From Linum tenue (lineage: Eukaryota; Streptophyta; Magnoliopsida; Malpighiales; Linaceae), in NCBI GenBank assembly GCA_946122785.1, contig CAMGYJ010000006.1, forward strand, positions 42,924,066 through 42,988,065: DNA of 64,000 nt, read 5' to 3'. The translations under genes were made by a program, and so were the position numbers. Below the pieces are notes generated by a model that was not told where the DNA came from, did not search any database, and saw only the letters and a list, made by a program, of their open reading frames with translations. Positions 55,185-64,000 of the stretch are shown one piece after another (position 1 is the stretch's first letter; each line of letters opens with the position of its first letter).

Positions 55185-58100
55185 TTTTTTACAAAAGATA
55201 ATCATTAGATTGAAACCAATAGATCGTTACATCCTGGAATACCGCCAGGCCTGGAAATCAAACGATCGACACGTAGTCGGGAACAAAGACAGGGCCTGTC
55301 TAGCTACCAAATGAGCTACCCTATTGTTTCGTCGACCTACAAATCATACAGTGAAACCTATGTTTGAAACAAATAAATTGACTATTTCCTCCAGAATTGC
55401 CCCTATATGATTATCCCGAACATCCTTCCGGAGAATCTTCTCAATCATTACCTGGGCATCACCTTCAAACCTCATGACAGTGAATCCATTTGCCAAGCAC
55501 CAACCAATCGCCTCCCGGAGGACCAAAGCTTCCACCATCATTGGATCACCAAGGAACGGGAAATGAACCCCCTTCGCAAGGATGACCGCTCTATCAGAAT
55601 TGAGGATAACCATCCCCCCTGTCGCATGAGATCCCAACCGCACAGCCCCATCCCACATACAAATTGTCGTGTCAGCTCCATCAGAAGTTACAGTATGGGC
55701 AGGGGGGCGCTCAAGCTGATCAGTCTGGTCCCGGGGTAAGCTAAGCCATTCCTGGACTTGTTGGTGGAATTGTCGCATCAAGGCAGGGATCTCGAACTGT
55801 TTTCCTTTAAAGACCACCCAATTACGGCAGCGCCAAATCCGCCACAGAACAACCACTACAGACATCACCAAAGCAGGGTTATGCACCACAGCCAACAATT
55901 TCTTCAGAAAGAGCGGGAATGTATTGTGAGGCAAACCTTCACCTAGGTGGGCTAGCACAGAATGATCCCACAATGCACAGGCCACCAGACACTCCAAGAA
56001 CATATGTTCCAGAGTTTCCGATGCCTCCCAGCACACCGAACATCGAGGCAAAACGTCCACCTTCTTTTCACGCAACGCTTCCGTAGTAGGAAAAATTCTA
56101 TGAAAGATTTGCCATACAAACACCCTAAGCTTCAGAGGAATATCCACCTCCCACAGCCTGATCCAACTTGGCTTATCCATCAAACTAGCCAAAGCCCTCC
56201 AACAACCATTCTGACGATCCAAATTCACTGCGACGTAGTACGCAGATTTAACTGAGAAAATTCCATAAGAAGTCGGATGCCATATCAATTTATCCTCAAT
56301 ATTCTGGCACGACAAAGGGATGGTCTTAATGGCTTTACAGGTAACTGGATCAAACCATTGACTGAGTTTTTGATCATTCCATCGTCCCTCCCCTTGGTGG
56401 ATCACCTCCTCCACCTTCAAACCCTCACCATCAGGAACCACGCACGGGTCATAGACTGGGTGACGGGGATGTTGCTGGGGAATCCAACTGGATGTTAGCA
56501 GAGAAGCCTTCTGGCCATTCCCAATTTGCCATCGCAACCCTGATTCCAACAATTGACGGCCAAAGAGGATACTTTGCCACCCCCAAGAGGGACGAGACCG
56601 GGCCTGAGCAGTGAGAAACGTCCCATTGGGGAAATATTTACCTTTGTACACCTGCGCAATAAGGGACTGGAGTTCCTCAAGGATACGCCAACCAATTTTA
56701 GCTAACAAAGCTTGGTTGAAATGCTCAAAGCGGCGAAACCCCATGCCCCCTTCATGCTTACTTTTACACAAATTCCTCCAAGAAATCTAACGGATCTTAG
56801 ATTTTCCCTCTTCCACCCCCATCAAAGTCGGTCTATATGCTTGTCAAGAAGGCGACACAGAGGCAGAGGTAACTTAAAATAGGACATAACATGCAGAGGC
56901 AGAACTAATGCCACTGATTTAATCAAAGTTTCCTTAGCAGCCCACGACAATGTTTGCCTCTTCCACCCCTGCAATCTAGCCAGGAGTTTCACCTCCAGGT
57001 AGCGAAAAGTAGCCATTTTCGACCGGGCTATCAAAGAGGGGAGGCCCTAATACTTATCGTGGACGCCCACAGCCCCTACTCCTAATATTGCCGCCAAGAA
57101 TTCCTGATCTGCCACCGCTATATTTTTACTAAAGCACACAGCCGATTTCTCTAGTTTCACTCTCTGGCCACTCAGCTCCTCGTATTCGTTAAGAACCTCG
57201 ATCAAATTCTCACATTCTTGGAGGGAACCTCTAAGAAAAAGATAAGAATCATCGGCAAAGAACAAATGTGAGATACGAGGGGCACAAGGGGCCACTTTGA
57301 CCCCTTGTAATTTCCCTTCCAAGATGGCTTGACGAAGGAGAGCCGCGAATCCTTCCGTACAGATGACAAAAAGAAGGAGAGATAGCGAGATAGCGGATCA
57401 CCTTGTCTGAGCCCTTGAGAAGGGGGGAAAAACCCAGCTGGGGTCCCATTCATAAGGACTGAAAAAGATGTAGATTGGAGGCATTCCTGAATCCATCCTC
57501 GCCAGAGCGAGTTAAATCCCATTTTTTCTAGAACCCCTAAAAGAAAGGGTCATTCGACTCTATCATAGGCCTTTTCCATGTCAACCTTCATAGCCATATA
57601 TCCCTTCTTCCCACGAGTTTTGAATTTCAGGTAATGCATTAACTCATGCCCTAAGAGAATATTCTCCACAATCTGCCTCTCCCGAATAAAATCATTCTGG
57701 CCATCGTAAATAATTTGGGGCAAAATACCAGCGAGCCTCCCTTCCATGATTTTAGTAATCACCACAAATTGGCAGAGACTAATATGACGCAGCTGACGCA
57801 TTGATTCAACTTGATCCACCTTAGGAATCAAAGTCAACCAAGTATGGTTAAACCTTCGAAGCATCCTACTAGTTTCAAAAAATGAGCTCACCGCTCGAAT
57901 CACTGATTCCCCAACTATACCCCAAAAAGCTTTGAAGAACTTCCCCGTAAACCCGTCCGAACCTGGCGCCTGCTTGGATCCCATAGAGAAAACTGTTTCC
58001 CGTATATCTTTAGGGAGGACTTCAGCGACCAGGTTCGCATTCATTTCCGGAGTAACACAGGGGTCTATGGGGAGAGCAGCCACTCTATCGTGCATATTCA

Positions 58101-58259
58101 CAATCTGGTTTTCTAATGCGAATAGGGATCAATAAAAATTTGTGGCAATATCTGCCTTTCCGCGCTCCTCCGTGATTCATTCCCCCTCCTCATTATAAAG
58201 ACCACCAACAAAATTTCGCTTCCGACATGCCCTTGTGACCGTATGGATTACTTTGAGAA
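55185..58259 (-). mobile_element. 5'-truncated L1-type LINE with perfect 16-bp TSD
   Basis: Poly-A tail (as T run) at 55185-55190. The minus-strand body reads through reverse transcriptase, zf-RVT and RNase H; the endonuclease and ORF1 are missing because the copy starts inside ORF2 at 58259. The interrupted unit of the ~140-bp array resumes on the other side. Confidence 0.92.
55200..58101 (-). pseudogene. LINE ORF2 remnant: reverse transcriptase, zf-RVT, RNase H
   Basis: 58101-57550 holds the RT N-part (KQAPGSDGFTGKFFKAFWG, VDMEKAYDRVE). The frame then changes near 57540 and 57360; GLRQGDPLSRYL and HLFFADDSYLFL mark the RT core. After another break near 57040, TAG near 56789 interrupts before ISWRNLCKSKHEGGMGFRRF. 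The 56771-55344 part is open for 475 codons with zf-RVT (CSVCWEASETLEHMFLEC) and RNase H (VTSDGADTT, RFEGDAQVMIEKIL). TGA at 55344-55346 cuts off the last ~45 codons. Several lesions, so the protein is dead. Confidence 0.82.
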
Positions 58260-58275
58260 AGCACAAAATACCCTT
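58260..58275. repeat. LINE TSD, right copy (AGCACAAAATACCCTT)
   Basis: Identical to 55169-55184. Confidence 0.93.
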
Positions 58276-58695
58276 AAACTAACTTTTTCGGTATGCTTTT
58301 TTTAACATACACCGATACTCAGGTTGAAGTAATGTGTCAAGCCTACACCAGCGGTCTTTTTTCGACATCTGTTATCACATTAACAAAGGAACCCCAAATA
58401 TGAAACTCTAAAACATGTCCAACCATTGATGAGGCCGACTCTCATCATGGATTAGCCAAAACCTAAAAGAAAAAAAATAATAATCAGCAACCGTCCAATA
58501 AAATAATAGTTGTGAGCAAAACAAAACTTACCTACCTGTCACATTAGTATAGCCCTTATGCAACAGTAGACAATTTCTAAGTTTAATCATATTCATGGAT
58601 GAGTGGGCGTTCCTATTAGAGATAAAAATAAGAATGGACTACGTCTATGTGTGCTATTAAGTACACAACTTTATATATTCTACTATTGTGGTAGT
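58276..58695. other. Rest of the ~140-bp array, then AT-rich spacer
   Basis: 58276-58350 continues the interrupted array unit (AACTTTTTCGGTATG, CAGGTTGAAG). Beyond that, nothing recognised. Confidence 0.4.
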
Positions 58696-59517
58696 GCTAA
58701 GGGTGTAAAAATGGGTAATTTTTTTATTACAAAAATGGATAATTATCAAATCAAATAAGATTAAATTCTATTAATAATAAAATACAATATTATAACCAAA
58801 CCGTCCAAACTTATACAACAACCAAATTAACCAAATTATAGTTTAATCGGTTTGGTCAATTAATTAACCAAATTAACCAATATAACATCAAATTCTCGTG
58901 AAGTGAGAAAATTTTTGGGTTAATACATCAATTCATAATTTATATAATGAATAAGATATAAAAATCAACACATAATTATAGTTAATTCTTAACATAAATA
59001 CATGCAAATAATATAATTATCTTACATTTAATAGAAGTATTCACCTAACAAAAATATATGTCAATGGTATGGGGTTAATGAACTGTTGTGCTTGTATAAA
59101 TTGACTTTGTCTCGTAGCAATTACCATAAATTAAAAAAATTCCTTATTTTGAAGTTTTCATCCAATATAATGTATAAGTTTTATCTAAATTAGGCGTATA
59201 TATGTTTTGGACTACATTCTAAAAATACAAATATACAACATAGGAACAATATTTAGCTTTATTTTTCATGAGTCTAAAAGGAGGAACATTTGGTTGTTGA
59301 GTTGTTATGCAAAGTATTATGTGTATATAATATATATTAGATATATAGCTAATTACTTAACTGGTTAATTTGGTTTCACTAGTTAGGAGTGTTTGAAACC
59401 AAACCACTTAAACCAAACAAGCTAAAAAATTTACCAAACCATACCAATTATTCAAATTATCCGAATACTACCAGTTAAAACGGTTACCACGTTAACCACT
59501 CTGTTTGAACACCCCTA
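58696..59517. mobile_element. Degenerate hAT-type non-autonomous element
   Basis: Left TAAGGGTGT and right ACACCCCTA form short TIRs. Subterminal AACCAAATTAACCAAATTA and GGTTAATTTGGTTT repeats occur on both sides. The 8-bp flanks do not match exactly, so the insertion is old or the limits are off by a few bases. Confidence 0.45.
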
Positions 59518-59574
59518 GTACTAGCTGCAACAAGTAATACCATGTTATAAGTATCTTTGGTGTTGGATGTGAGT

Positions 59575-60990
59575 AGGATGGCAATTTGAACTCGGTTTGT
59601 TGTGTACTATTCGACTTGGCCGTTATTGGGGGTATTACCCGACTAATAGTATGGGGTGGGCCATGGGACACTACTTCTGACCTTCCCCGCCCCGCTCTAT
59701 TTCTTACCCGTTCTATCATAATTTACATAAATATTTACCGATTTTTCCTCTTTTGATTTTCTCAAAATCATATTTACACGCAAAGAAATTTTAAAACTCC
59801 AATCTTTCAACTATTTGGACATGATTATTCCTTAGGGTGTGCCTACGGTGACATGCATGTCACCGTGACTTGCACTTTCCGGTCGACCTCAATTAGGATT
59901 AGGTCGACCTCATTTAGGATTCGGTCGACCTCATATAGGATCAGGTCGACCTAATCTGTTGTTTCAGTGTAAAAACAGTTCATGGTGCCTACTTTGGATA
60001 TTCATATCATACAATTGGCTAGATGAAAATTGAAGATTAATGACTGGTTTTGAAGCTGGAGTGTCCCTCTACATATTGAAGTGATTGAGAGCTCGATAGG
60101 AAGTCCAGAAGACCATTTTTGAACCTCATCAAAAGGCTATGCCAAAACTGGGAAACTGCCTAGAAATGGCTAAGTCTGGAAACGTGTTTGTGAAGCCTAT
60201 TTTGGAGCTCAATTCGAGAAGCATGAATGCGAGTCGAGTCCAGGAGCCTCTACCACATTAAATTAGGTATGCTTTTATACAAATTCAAGGCATTGGATGA
60301 AAGATTGGATATCTGTAAGGCTTCAAACAAAAGGGTCGAAGTTGCTACGAAGGCTGTTTTTCTGGCAGACTTCGAGCACAAGCAAGCTGCCAGAAAAACA
60401 GCCTTCGTAGCAACTTCGAGCCTTTTGTTTGAAGCCTTAAAGATATTCAATCTTTCATCCAATGCCTTGCCTTTGTATAAAAAAATACGTAATTTAACGT
60501 GGTAGAGTCACGTGGACTTGACTCGCATCCATGCTTCTCAAATTGAGCTCCAAAGTAGGCTTGACAAACACGTTGCCAGACTTGGCCATTTTCAGGCAGT
60601 TTCCCAGTTTTGGCATAGCCTTTTGGTCAGGTTCAAAAATGGTCTTCTGGACTTTCTATTGAGCTCCCAAGTACTTTAATGTGTAGAGGGACACTTCAGC
60701 TTCAAAACAAGCCTTTAATCTCCAATTTCCATCTAGTCAATTGTAAGATATGAATCTCCAAAATAGGCACCATGAAACTGTTTTTACACTGAGACAACAG
60801 ATTAGGTCGACCGAAAAGTGCATGTCACTGTGACATGCATGTCACTGTGACATGCATGTCACTGTAGCAAAGTTCTATTCCTTATACTACTCATTCATGT
60901 AAAATGAGTTTAAATATTCACATTCTTTTTTCAAATAACATATAAACATGGACATGCTCTAACTTGCGCGGGTTTTCTGGACCTGATGTA
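59575..60990. mobile_element. Second copy of the degenerate hAT-type MITE, split by a fold-back element
   Basis: GGATGGCAATTTGAACTCGG and CGCGGGTTTTCTGGACC mark the two outer parts, similar to 43640-44030. The shared stretch CAAATAACATATAA appears near 60930 and near 43900. Confidence 0.4.
59826..60884. mobile_element. 1.04-kb fold-back (long palindrome) element with 9-bp TSD
   Basis: TATTCCTTA flanks it at 59826-59834 and 60876-60884. The element (59835-60875) is one long inverted repeat: arms of about 490-530 bp around an 18-nt loop (60369-60386), near-perfect beside the loop (TCTGGCAG against CTGCCAGA and outward). The outer ends carry GTGACATGCATGTCAC palindromes; the left arm has extra GGTCGACCT-type repeats. 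The two strands give nearly the same translated open stretch, as expected of a palindrome, so neither is taken as a gene. The 9-bp TSD points to MULE-type mobilisation. Confidence 0.87.
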
Positions 60991-61858
60991 AACCAAATTA
61001 CTCATTTTTCCAACTTTTGGTATTTGGTGTTATTTTAAGAAATTGAGAATAAAATTGTATTGGATGAACAAATTGAATAGTTATTTCATATGTGGTATTT
61101 AGTGCAAAATACCATCTTACCCTGACAAAGCAAAATGAACCCTTAGACCAAGTTTTTCATTTGAAGCTCCTCAAATAGTCGATGTTTGTCAAAGCAGTTC
61201 TTTCACATAATCAGACGAGTCTTTCCAAACACCAAAATAGTAAGAGCTCAACACATCAACTTCCATTAGTTCCATTTGAATAACAAAATTGTCTATACAA
61301 ATGAGTAAACATTAACCTGTTATGCACGAGTAAGGCTGTCAAAACTTCATCATCGTTCTTCTCCTGGAGTGATTCCCAGAAGCATGGCGATGACCCATCT
61401 TACATTACCCAGTTCCAATCACCATCTTACATTACATGACCCATCTTGTATGCTTTCCCAATGACTAATTAGGTACTAGGCAAAAGACAACCACAAGTAA
61501 CAACGGATGTCTGCCCATGAACTCAACTACTGCAGTCGATCTTCGACATTGGATGCTCTATAAAATTCTTTCTTTTATCATTTTCAGGCTATCAATCTAA
61601 CTACCTCATAAACAAGAAAACAGGGTATTATGAAAACGAAAACCAATCTCAATGCAAGCACCCTGCTCATCAATCTAACAACATGCTCGCCCATGCCAAT
61701 TCATTCTTGAACCAGCACCGACCTTCTCTTCTCTGGTTTTTTTCCAATCTCCGTGCTAGCTCATTCTTCAAAACCCAGATTGTTCACCCATAAAGAGAAC
61801 AGATAGGGATCCAAGTACAGAGAAATCAATCAAAACCCACCTCAATTAGATAAATCAA
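60991..61858. other. Intergenic stretch
   Basis: No gene, RNA or repeat recognised. Confidence 0.35.
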
Positions 61859-62188
61859 TCAGCTTCGTCGTTCCTTCTCCCCTTCTCCTTCAATGGAGGT
61901 TACTCTCCGCAGATCAAAACATCTCCACCAAAGCCCCATTCCTGCCGCTTTGACCTTCCGAGTTCCGCCACTGCCTTCGAAATCTTCGTCTTTACTGCAA
62001 ATCCAACCGTCGTTGCAAGAAGACACCGGGGAAGAAAGGATATTTTTGAGGGAGAAGGCGTCGGGGAGAGGGAAGCAAGAAGATTTCAATGATTTTGCAG
62101 AGAGCAACGATTCTGAAGCCAAATTCTTGCCGCCATCGTCCTTCTGCCCGCTTCCGTCGTCTCTGCTTGTTGACTCGATCGAACCCAA
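61859..62188 (-). CDS. Hypothetical protein or first exon
   Basis: A 109-codon open frame from ATG 62188 with coding-like composition: MGSIESTSRDDGSGQKDDGG at the N-terminus and Ser-rich SLLSAKSLKSS and SLKNILSSPVSS. No domain recognised. An AC-rich leader lies upstream. It may be the first exon of a longer gene whose other exons I cannot find, or a captured fragment. Confidence 0.3.
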   Translation of the reverse strand: MGSIESTSRDDGSGQKDDGGKNLASESLLSAKSLKSSCFPLPDAFSLKNILSSPVSSCNDGWICSKDEDFEGSGGTRKVKAAGMGLWWRCFDLRRVTSIEGEGEKERRS

Positions 62189-62494
62189 AAATTAGTTCTA
62201 GACTTCTAGGAAGCTTGTTGCTCGAAAGGAACGTTGGAGGAGAGAGACGATCAGAAAGGAAAGAGAGGTCGGGTTAGGGACAAGGACAGAACCGACATAA
62301 AGTTGTCCCTCAATGGGTTATTCTGAAATAACTGGCGTACCACGATTATTTAGAATAACTCATTTTCGATTTATTTGTAAATAACTCTTCCCAATTAACT
62401 CATTTTACTTTTTAGTTGCCAAACGAGTTAATCAAGCTCAAATAGCTCAGACTGAGTTATTTCCACACAAATAACACATCCAAATAGTATGAGA
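62189..62494. other. Spacer with GAGTTATTT-type inverted motifs
   Basis: AATAACTCATTTTC, AATTAACTCATTTTAC and CTGAGTTATTTCC occur in both orientations between 62320 and 62465, perhaps the end of a small unclassified element. Confidence 0.3.
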
Positions 62495-63310
62495 CTTGTA
62501 TGTAGGGGTGAAAATTGGGGTGGGTGTGGTTACCCGCCCCACATTTTGCAGGTACCCACATTCACAAATTTACAATTATGCTATCCACAACGCGCACCGC
62601 AATGGTTAGTGGGTAACCACTACCCACTGTGGATTTGTGCGGATTGGGTGTGCTTACCCGTAAAATTCCATCTTTGCAAGCATAGAGTTCTAGTCGCCAC
62701 TAACGTATTTGTTGTTCGTATCTAGACTATAGTGATATACACTTGTGTTGTTCGTGGGAGATATAATTTTGTACATCGATCTTGCTCAACGTGGAGATTT
62801 TTTCTTTTTGAGTTTGATATTCAACTTTTGTGTCAGAGAGCTGTGATTTCATATTTTCCCGACTAGGGGTGAAATATGACAATTAAATATGATCTTGTAT
62901 TTTTTTCACACAAAAGCAAAAAAGTACTGATAAAAGTTACTAAAGGAGTTCACTTTTAATGAATTGATTATTTTCCACTCTATCGATTATAGTGTTTTAT
63001 AAACTAATTTTTTTTTACATAAAACTTATTAGGTTTGTCTTTTTTATTTGGTGGCTACTTTAATTTTTATCCTCGCCCTTTTCACATACTATTATATTAT
63101 AAAGTTAATTCACTAAATAAATATAATTAGTGTGGTTATTGTGGGTTAACCACGGTGGGTAGTGGATAACCACTAATCACAAAAATTGTTATTTTACTAC
63201 CCACACCCAACCCACTACCCACAACTTGTAGGTATGGTTACCCACAATAGGTGCGGCTTGGTGCGGTATGCGGATTATCCACAACCCAAACTTCCACCCC
63301 TACTTGTATG
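62495..63310. mobile_element. 800-bp hAT MITE with 8-bp TSD
   Basis: CTTGTATG flanks the element at 62495-62502 and 63303-63310. Ends (62503 and 63302) TAGGGGTGAAAATTGGG and, inverted, TAGGGGTGGAAGTTTGGG form the TIR. Subterminal GGGTGGGTGTGGTTACCCGC and GTGGGTAACCACTACCCAC-type motifs recur inside. No transposase. Confidence 0.88.
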
Positions 63311-64000
63311 AGTATTAAGGTAGCCGCCCGCCCACTCCTAATTTTATCACTGGATGTGGACCTCATTAGGCCATCAGGTTGCGGCCGAAAATAGGACAAG
63401 TTTTATGTTGGAAATAGTTTTTATATCGATCGATGGATGAAAACCAATTAACTTATTGTGCTTAGTTTTTCTTCGTTTTCTTTGTGAAGGTACAAAATGA
63501 GTTATTTGGTCAATTTTAGATATTTAAAAAATATAGATATATGGTAATGCAGATATTTCTAAATGTGTGATTTGTCTAATTTCTTAGAAGATTCATTTTT
63601 CAATGAGTCATTTGTTTAATATTACCATTTTGTTTTTAAATTTAATATATTTTATTTTCTTGTTCTTTATCGTAATAAAGTGAACCGTGAAAACAAAGTC
63701 CATTTTTTCGGTAATCAACAAAGTCTATTTTGCAACCAAAATATAAATATTATTTGGGTATTAATCATATATGATACAAATTTTTTATTTTGAATAGTAA
63801 TTTATGTTTTTTTATAAATTGTAACGGTTTCAAAGTAAATCCTTTTACAAACAATATATATTTGAAATCAATCTAGAAAATAGTAACGTCTATTTATAAT
63901 TGAAAATTATTATTGAAAAAATAATTTGAAAGTATTGGATTTATGAAGATAAAATTTTCTACATTAGTCTATCGAGTTTGCTTGACAAATTCCCTTCGAT
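63311..64000. other. AT-rich DNA to the window edge
   Basis: No gene or repeat recognised. Confidence 0.35.

Noticed and set aside
60227..60505. A 92-codon frame and its minus-strand twin at 60250-60462
   Set aside because: Both are the arms of one long palindrome, so the similarity is structural; no independent coding evidence.

Overview
The window looks like nuclear DNA of a flowering plant, most likely a eudicot. It has GT-AG introns, a FRIGIDA-like plant gene, L1-type LINEs with plant-style ORF1 proteins (DUF4283 plus zinc knuckle), Mutator-like (MULE), hAT and Helitron elements, and a patch of organelle-derived DNA with plastid clpP and 16S rRNA pieces and mitochondrial nad4. Species cannot be named from the sequence alone. 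Almost everything is mobile DNA; the only clear host gene is the FRIGIDA-like one, and it is broken.

Layout. 1-1267: right part of a MULE with long terminal inverted repeats (TIRs). 1847-8072: minus-strand L1 with intact ORF1 and nearly intact ORF2 ending in RNase H. About 9310-14254: decayed plus-strand L1, followed by a tRNA-derived SINE-like A/B-box sequence. 16776-16835: two tail-to-tail Helitron 3' ends; the minus-strand one lies beside a replication protein A-like gene fragment (17251-18476). 19285-37353: an 18-kb MULE with a 10-bp target-site duplication (TSD) carrying a complete-looking FAR1/SWIM-type transposase (plus strand), a decayed ULP1-like cysteine protease gene (minus strand), many arrays built on the palindrome TACCATATGGTA, a 1.74-kb internal tandem duplication and a nested autonomous-looking 4.87-kb hAT element. 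37408-41494: FRIGIDA-like gene whose TATA box lies on the other side of the MULE. 42344-43479: third Helitron 3' end and a ~64-bp direct repeat. 44031-44940: mosaic organellar insertion, with a small MITE at its right edge. 45618-52627: three related MULE-like elements with captured gene pieces, one being the last exon of an aldo-keto reductase. 52637-53644: 1-kb non-autonomous relative of the big MULE. 54060-58350: ~140-bp tandem array split by a 5'-truncated L1 with a perfect 16-bp TSD. 58696-63302: degenerate hAT-type elements, a 1.04-kb near-perfect fold-back element with 9-bp TSD, and an 800-bp hAT MITE with 8-bp TSD.

How the parts relate. The history of the central region can be read from nested TSDs. 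The big MULE landed between the TATA box and coding start of the FRIGIDA-like gene. Its repeat arrays probably promoted an unequal exchange duplicating 1741 bp, and the hAT element then entered one copy, leaving the other as an empty site. The FRIGIDA-like gene now has an in-frame stop and a frame break, as expected after loss of its promoter. The transposase frame looks intact, whereas the linked ULP1-like gene carries at least two stops and one frameshift, so the MULE may still move while its passenger protease is decaying.
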